Shown in pieces: positions 6,389 to 10,044 of a stretch of 10,044 nt of DNA; position 1 is the stretch's first letter; each line of letters starts with the position of its first letter. Origin of the DNA: Bacteroidales bacterium. Lineage in GTDB: Bacteria; Bacteroidota; Bacteroidia; Bacteroidales; NBLH01. The position numbers were made by a program, and so were the translations under genes. The stretch covers positions 1 through 10,044 of the forward strand of contig JAKIUH010000136.1 in the NCBI GenBank assembly GCA_021647685.1, in the 5' to 3' direction. Under the pieces are notes generated by a model. It did no database searches. It was not told the origin of the DNA and saw only the letters and a program-made list of their open reading frames with translations.

Positions 6389-7534
6389 ATGTGGATTATT
6401 AAACGCTATTTTACTTATTTTAAGATATTTATTCTAATTGTTTTTTTTGTGTCCGTTTACGGTGTTTCGTTAAATGCGCAATATAAAATCAATACTGTGG
6501 TAATTGATGCCGGACACGGAGGAAAAGATCCCGGTGCAATTGGTAAAAAAGCCTATGAAAAAGATATTACTTTAAAAATTGCCCTAAAACTTGGAAATTA
6601 CATCAAAAAAAATCTAAAAGGGGTTAAAGTAATTTATACACGTAAAACCGATGTTTTTGTTGAACTTTTTAAAAGAGCCGAAATTGCCAATAAAAATAAT
6701 GCTCAAGTATTTATTTCTATTCATGTAAATTCAAATGAAAAATCGAGCTATACCGGCACATCAACCTATGTTATGGGGGTGGATAAAAGCGATGAAAATT
6801 TAGAAGTAGCCCAGCTTGAAAACTCGGTTATTTTAAAAGAAAAATCCTACAAAAAAAATTATAAAGGCTTTGACCCTAATTCTCCTGAATCGTACATAAC
6901 GCTTTCTTTATTGCAAAATGCTCATTTAGAGCAGAGTTTGCAATTGGCAAAGATTGTACAAGATCAGTTTAGAACACGTGCCGGCAGAAAAGACAGAGGA
7001 GTGCGTCAAGCCGGATTGGTTGTATTATGGAATGCAACTATGCCTGCTATATTGGTTGAAACCGGCTTTATCAGTAATCCTACCGAAGAAAAGTATTTAA
7101 TGACCGATTACGGTCAATCCATTATTGCATCGGCTATTTTTAGAGCTTTTAGAGAATACAAAAATCAGATTGAAAAAAATAGTAAATATGTTCCTGTTTC
7201 ATCACAAAAAACAAACACCAATAAGCAAAATACTTCAATAAACAAAGCGAGTTATACAAAAACAGAAACAGGAATTATTTTTCGAGTACAAATAAGGTCA
7301 TCAGCCAATCGTATTCCTTCAGGTTCTTCTGAGTTTAAAGGTTTAAAAAATGTAAAAGAAATTAACTATAAAGGAATTTATAAATATTATTACGGTGCTA
7401 CTGATAGTTTTAGCGAAATATTGAAAATTCAAGAAGTAGTAAGAAAAAAAATCCCGGATGCTTTTGTAGTTTCTTTTAAAAACGGAAAAAGAATACCTTT
7501 GGATCAAGCTTTAAAAGAAATTGGCAGAAGGTAA
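6389..7534 (+). CDS. secreted N-acetylmuramoyl-L-alanine amidase (Amidase_3) with SPOR-like C-terminus
   Basis: A 381-residue zinc enzyme that cleaves the bond between MurNAc and L-alanine in peptidoglycan, used in daughter-cell separation and wall turnover. Residues 1-30 are a signal peptide (cleavage SLNA|Q). The Amidase_3 domain spans about 35-257, with the expected ligands and catalytic residues in order: His43 (DAGHGG), Glu57 (YEKDI), His112 (SIHVNS) and Glu224 (VETGFISN). A helical insertion at about 136-185, including GFDPNSPESYI, occupies the place where AmiB and AmiC carry an active-site-blocking helix, so activation by a partner is possible (inference). A Ser/Thr/Asn/Lys linker at 262-293 leads to a SPOR-like region at about 295-370 with FRVQI, KYYYGA and AFVVSFKNGKRI, which in the family binds denuded glycan at division sites. 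GGGAAAAG precedes the ATG. It is the first gene of a probable three-gene operon. Confidence 0.93.
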   Translation: MWIIKRYFTYFKIFILIVFFVSVYGVSLNAQYKINTVVIDAGHGGKDPGAIGKKAYEKDITLKIALKLGNYIKKNLKGVKVIYTRKTDVFVELFKRAEIANKNNAQVFISIHVNSNEKSSYTGTSTYVMGVDKSDENLEVAQLENSVILKEKSYKKNYKGFDPNSPESYITLSLLQNAHLEQSLQLAKIVQDQFRTRAGRKDRGVRQAGLVVLWNATMPAILVETGFISNPTEEKYLMTDYGQSIIASAIFRAFREYKNQIEKNSKYVPVSSQKTNTNKQNTSINKASYTKTETGIIFRVQIRSSANRIPSGSSEFKGLKNVKEINYKGIYKYYYGATDSFSEILKIQEVVRKKIPDAFVVSFKNGKRIPLDQALKEIGRR

Positions 7535-7567
7535 TATTGAAAAAAAAGAGAATTAAAAATTTTAATG

Positions 7568-7575
7568 TAAATTTG
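7568..7575 (+). promoter_or_regulatory. candidate -7 box before the MCE gene
   Basis: TAAATTTG fits the Bacteroidota TAnnTTTG consensus exactly and ends 14 bases before the MCE start codon, which would leave a very short leader. No TTG or TTTG is found at the usual distance upstream; the nearest, at 7537-7539, is 28 bases away. It may be chance in AT-rich sequence or a weak internal promoter. Confidence 0.25.
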
Positions 7576-7589
7576 TCAAAAATACATTT

Positions 7590-8624
7590 ATGAGCAAATC
7601 AGGCATTATAAAAATCGGGATAATGGTAATATTTGCCATTGTTGTGCTTATCTGGGGAATAAATTATCTTCAAGGTAAAGATATTTTTAATAAAGATAAT
7701 TATTATTATGTTGTTTATCAGGATATTAGTGGCTTAACCCCTTCCAGCTCCGTAATGGTTAACGGCTATAAAATAGGACAAGTAATTGATATAGAGCTCT
7801 ATCAGGATACGGCAGAGTATCTGGTTACTCAAATCATGATTAATTCAAAATTTAAAGTGCGAAAAGGTGCAATTGCTCAGATATACAGTACCGATTTAAT
7901 GGGTACAAAAGCAATTCGATTACTTTATGGTAAAGGAAAAGAGTATTATAAGGATGGTGATACATTGCCGGGTTCAGTTGAAGGCGATTTAATGGAGCAA
8001 GTGAATATGGAAATATTGCCTTTAAAAAGAAAAGCCGAAAGTTTAATTGGTTCAATTGATTCGGCAATTGTTATGTTTCGTGCTGTTTTTAACGAAAAAA
8101 CTCAAGAAAATTTACGAAGAACTTTTGCCAGTTTAAAAAACACTGTGGCTAATTTAGAGCGTTCAACTATGGTTGTAGATACCTTAATGTCATCGGAAAG
8201 TTCCCGGATTGTTCACATTTTAAGTAATGTAGATTCCATCAGTACTGCTTTAAAAGATAATAAAGAAGAAATTTCAAATATTATTGAAAACTTTTCGGCT
8301 ATCAGTGACTCTTTAGCCAAAGCGGATATAGCACATACTTTGATGCAAGTTGATACAGCTTTATTGCAGTTTAATGAAATTTTAACGGCGGTGAATAAAG
8401 GCGATGGCACTATTTCACAACTTTTGCATAACGATACTTTATACATGAACATTGAAAATGCAACTTACCACCTTAACCGATTATTTCGCGATATGCACGA
8501 AAACCCAAAACGTTATGTGAATTTTTCTTTGATGGATTTTGGAAAAACAGTTTATATTGAAGATAAACCTGATGATATTAAAGGCAATAATAAAAAATCG
8601 AAAAAAAAGAAAGAAGGAAACTAA
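7590..8624 (+). CDS. MlaD-like MCE family protein
   Basis: A 344-residue inner-membrane-anchored periplasmic protein of the MCE family, whose members form hexameric rings that carry phospholipids between membranes. A single transmembrane helix at about residues 7-27 has its short N-terminus in the cytoplasm. The MCE domain covers about 38-113, with YVVYQDISGLTPSSSVMVNGYKIGQV and then IYSTDLMGTKAIRLLYG. About 135-315 are predicted helical, including heptad-like stretches suited to the central helical barrel of such rings. The C-terminus, NNKKSKKKKEGN, is strongly basic. It follows the amidase by 55 bases, and the next gene begins one base after its stop. Partners MlaE and MlaF (permease and ATPase) are not in this window and in Bacteroidota are often encoded elsewhere. 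I leave the symbol blank because orthology to a specific MlaD is not shown. Confidence 0.9.
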   Translation: MSKSGIIKIGIMVIFAIVVLIWGINYLQGKDIFNKDNYYYVVYQDISGLTPSSSVMVNGYKIGQVIDIELYQDTAEYLVTQIMINSKFKVRKGAIAQIYSTDLMGTKAIRLLYGKGKEYYKDGDTLPGSVEGDLMEQVNMEILPLKRKAESLIGSIDSAIVMFRAVFNEKTQENLRRTFASLKNTVANLERSTMVVDTLMSSESSRIVHILSNVDSISTALKDNKEEISNIIENFSAISDSLAKADIAHTLMQVDTALLQFNEILTAVNKGDGTISQLLHNDTLYMNIENATYHLNRLFRDMHENPKRYVNFSLMDFGKTVYIEDKPDDIKGNNKKSKKKKEGN

Positions 8625-8625
8625 T

Positions 8626-9108
8626 ATGAGAATTTTATTTGCTGTTTACAGTCTAGTGTTACTTTCGACAATAAGTTTTGCGCAAAATAAAGATGAAACT
8701 GTAATTAATTTTCTGGTAAATAATTGGCATAAAGCGGCTGCTCAAGCGAATGCTCATGACTTTTTTGGTTTCATGGCTGATGATTGTATTTATATAGGAA
8801 CTGATGAAACGGAACGTTGGACGAAAAATGAATTTGTAAAGTTTGCAAAGCCTTATTTTGATAGAGGAAAGGCTTGGGATTTTGAGCCTATTGAACGCCA
8901 AGTATATTTTTCAAAAAATAAAAAAACGGCTTGGTTTAATGAAACATTAAATACATGGATGGGAGTTTGCCGTTCATCGGGAGTATTGGTAAAAAAGAAA
9001 GGGAAATGGAAATTAAAGCATTATCATCTTTCGGTTACTGTGCCAAATGATAAAATAAAAGAGTTTATCCGTTTGCTTGGAGTGGAACCGCCACAGCATA
9101 ATGAATAA
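8626..9108 (+). CDS. secreted SnoaL-like/NTF2-fold protein (DUF4440 or SnoaL_3 type)
   Basis: A 160-residue protein with a signal peptide (residues 1-19, cleavage SFA|Q) and one NTF2-like domain. Family-typical stretches are INFLVNNWHKAAAQANAHDFFGFM (about 27-50), YIGTDETERW (56-65), AKPYFDRGKAW (74-84), VYFSKNKKTAWFNETL (93-108) and GVLVKKKGKWKLKHYHLS (119-136). NTF2-like pockets bind small hydrophobic ligands or act as enzymes; no catalytic set can be assigned here. The frame stays open upstream to 8539, but that start lies inside the MCE gene and adds a Lys-rich tail before the signal peptide, so ATG 8626, one base after the MCE stop and preceded by AAGGAAA, is preferred. The tight coupling implies co-expression with the MCE protein. 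Confidence 0.88.
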   Translation: MRILFAVYSLVLLSTISFAQNKDETVINFLVNNWHKAAAQANAHDFFGFMADDCIYIGTDETERWTKNEFVKFAKPYFDRGKAWDFEPIERQVYFSKNKKTAWFNETLNTWMGVCRSSGVLVKKKGKWKLKHYHLSVTVPNDKIKEFIRLLGVEPPQHNE

Positions 9109-9114
9109 TAAAAC

Positions 9115-9143
9115 GCTCTGCTTTGCAGAGCATTTGTTTTTTG
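9115..9143 (+). terminator. intrinsic terminator of the amidase-MCE-SnoaL operon
   Basis: A perfect 7-bp stem, GCTCTGC paired with GCAGAGC, with a TTT loop (9115-9131) is followed by a T-rich tail at 9133-9142. It begins six bases after the stop of the SnoaL-like gene and separates the three-gene operon from the kinase gene. Confidence 0.88.
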
Positions 9144-9175
9144 TAAAAATGTGTAATCTGTAAAATAAAAAATCA

Positions 9176-10044
9176 TTGAAAAAAGAAGTAAAACAATTAA
9201 TTGAAGAGCTTTTTAGAAAGTGGAGTGGGGAAGAGGCAAAAGAAATAATTGCCTTGCCGGAATCCGGATCGTATAGAAAATATTATCGAATAAAAGGCAG
9301 CAAAAAAACTGCAATAGCAGTATATAATGAAGACCGTAAGGAGAATATTGCTTTTGTTGAGTTTTCAAAGCATTTTAAGAGTAAAGATTTACCGGTGCCC
9401 GAAATTTATGGCGCAAATTTAGACAAAAATGTCTATTTGCAAGAGGATTTAGGCGATACTACCTTATTTGCTTATATTACCGAAAATCGTCCGGGAGTTG
9501 AGTTTCCTGATAAACTGTTTGAAATATTGAAGAAAGTGTTGGAGCAATTGGTTAATTTTCAGCTTAAAGGTTCGGAAGGCTTTAATTATTCCTATTGTTA
9601 TCCGCGAGCGGCTTTTGATAAACAATCAATGATGTGGGATTTGAATTATTTTAAGTATTATTTCTTAAAATTGGCTAAAATTCCTTTTGATGAACAAGAT
9701 TTGGAAAATGATTTTTTAAAATTTTCTGACTTTTTGTTGGAAGCAAAAACCGATTATTTCCTTTATCGTGATTTTCAAACACGAAACATCATGATACGCA
9801 ATGATAAACCCTATTTTATTGACTATCAGGGCGGGAGAAAAGGAGCTTTACAGTATGATTTAGCTTCGCTATTATACGATGCAAAAGCTGATATACCACA
9901 AGAAATCAGAAACCGATTAAGAAAATATTACATCAATAAATTATCCAAGTACCAAGAGGTAGATGTTGAAAAATTTAACGCTTATTATTTTGGCTATGTA
10001 CTAATTCGTATCATGCAAGCAATGGGAGCATTTGGCTTTCGCGG
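9176..10044 (+). CDS. AmgK-like amino-sugar phosphotransferase, 3' end beyond the window
   Basis: The frame is open for 289 codons from TTG 9176 to the window edge. An in-frame stop at 9161-9163 and no ATG in between leave TTG as the likely start, giving MKKEVKQLIEEL. The APH-fold kinase signs are ESGSYRKYYRI (about 29-39, nucleotide-binding loop), LQEDLGD (88-94), the catalytic loop YRDFQTRN at 197-204 with Asp199 and Asn204, the metal-binding Asp216 in FIDYQ, and GALQYDLASLLYDA (223-236). The usual HxD is RxD here, as in AmgK relatives. AmgK phosphorylates the anomeric carbon of MurNAc or GlcNAc in wall recycling, upstream of the nucleotidyltransferase MurU. In many Bacteroidota such kinases continue into a RapZ-like C-terminal domain, which cannot be checked here. 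Family membership is firm; the sugar substrate is inferred. Confidence 0.85.
   Translation, partial: MKKEVKQLIEELFRKWSGEEAKEIIALPESGSYRKYYRIKGSKKTAIAVYNEDRKENIAFVEFSKHFKSKDLPVPEIYGANLDKNVYLQEDLGDTTLFAYITENRPGVEFPDKLFEILKKVLEQLVNFQLKGSEGFNYSYCYPRAAFDKQSMMWDLNYFKYYFLKLAKIPFDEQDLENDFLKFSDFLLEAKTDYFLYRDFQTRNIMIRNDKPYFIDYQGGRKGALQYDLASLLYDAKADIPQEIRNRLRKYYINKLSKYQEVDVEKFNAYYFGYVLIRIMQAMGAFGFR

Noticed and set aside
8539..8625. Upstream extension of the SnoaL-like gene starting at 8539
   Set aside because: It overlaps the MCE coding sequence and puts 29 Lys-rich residues before a normal signal peptide; ATG 8626 has a good leader and a tight operon position.

Overview
The window is AT-rich and looks like a chromosomal piece of a Bacteroidota bacterium. 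Several signs agree: an OmpA-family protein built as TPR, PD40 propeller, CRD and OmpA C-terminal domain; a Bacteroidota-type LptD divergent from an Amidase_3 gene that is followed by a single-gene MlaD-like MCE protein; exported proteins whose signal peptides end in A|Q or AQ|; weak Shine-Dalgarno sequences with A-rich leaders; and occasional TAnnTTTG promoter-like boxes. Most of the content is conserved cell-envelope machinery. I do not see an obvious new defence, mobile or biosynthetic system.

Layout. Positions 1-329 hold no gene but contain two near-identical 127-bp direct repeats, each with two hairpins sharing the core GCTTTAGC. The second copy runs into the start codon of a PorE-like OmpA-family gene (328-2391, +). 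A hairpin usable as a bidirectional terminator (2393-2420) separates it from the convergent rplS (2441-2788, -). Upstream of rplS on the same strand are a secreted DUF4159 protein (2933-3595, -) and lptD (3651-6257, -), probably transcribed lptD then DUF4159. On the other side of a short divergent intergenic region lie a secreted peptidoglycan amidase with a C-terminal SPOR-like region (6389-7534, +), an MlaD/MCE protein (7590-8624, +) and, one base later, a secreted NTF2/SnoaL-like protein (8626-9108, +), closed by a hairpin terminator (9115-9143). A TTG-started AmgK-like phosphotransferase begins at 9176 and runs off the right edge.

How they fit together. LptD inserts LPS or lipooligosaccharide in the outer membrane, the MCE protein belongs to phospholipid-transport systems of the inner membrane and periplasm, the amidase cuts peptidoglycan cross-strand stems, the AmgK-like kinase probably recycles amino sugars released from the wall, and the OmpA-family protein ties an outer-membrane complex (possibly the type IX secretion system) to peptidoglycan. 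The points most worth a second look are the hairpin repeats abutting a start codon, the two-cysteine LptD, the tight pairing of the MCE gene with a secreted SnoaL-like protein, and the two genes (lptD and the kinase) that have no usable ATG and appear to start at TTG.
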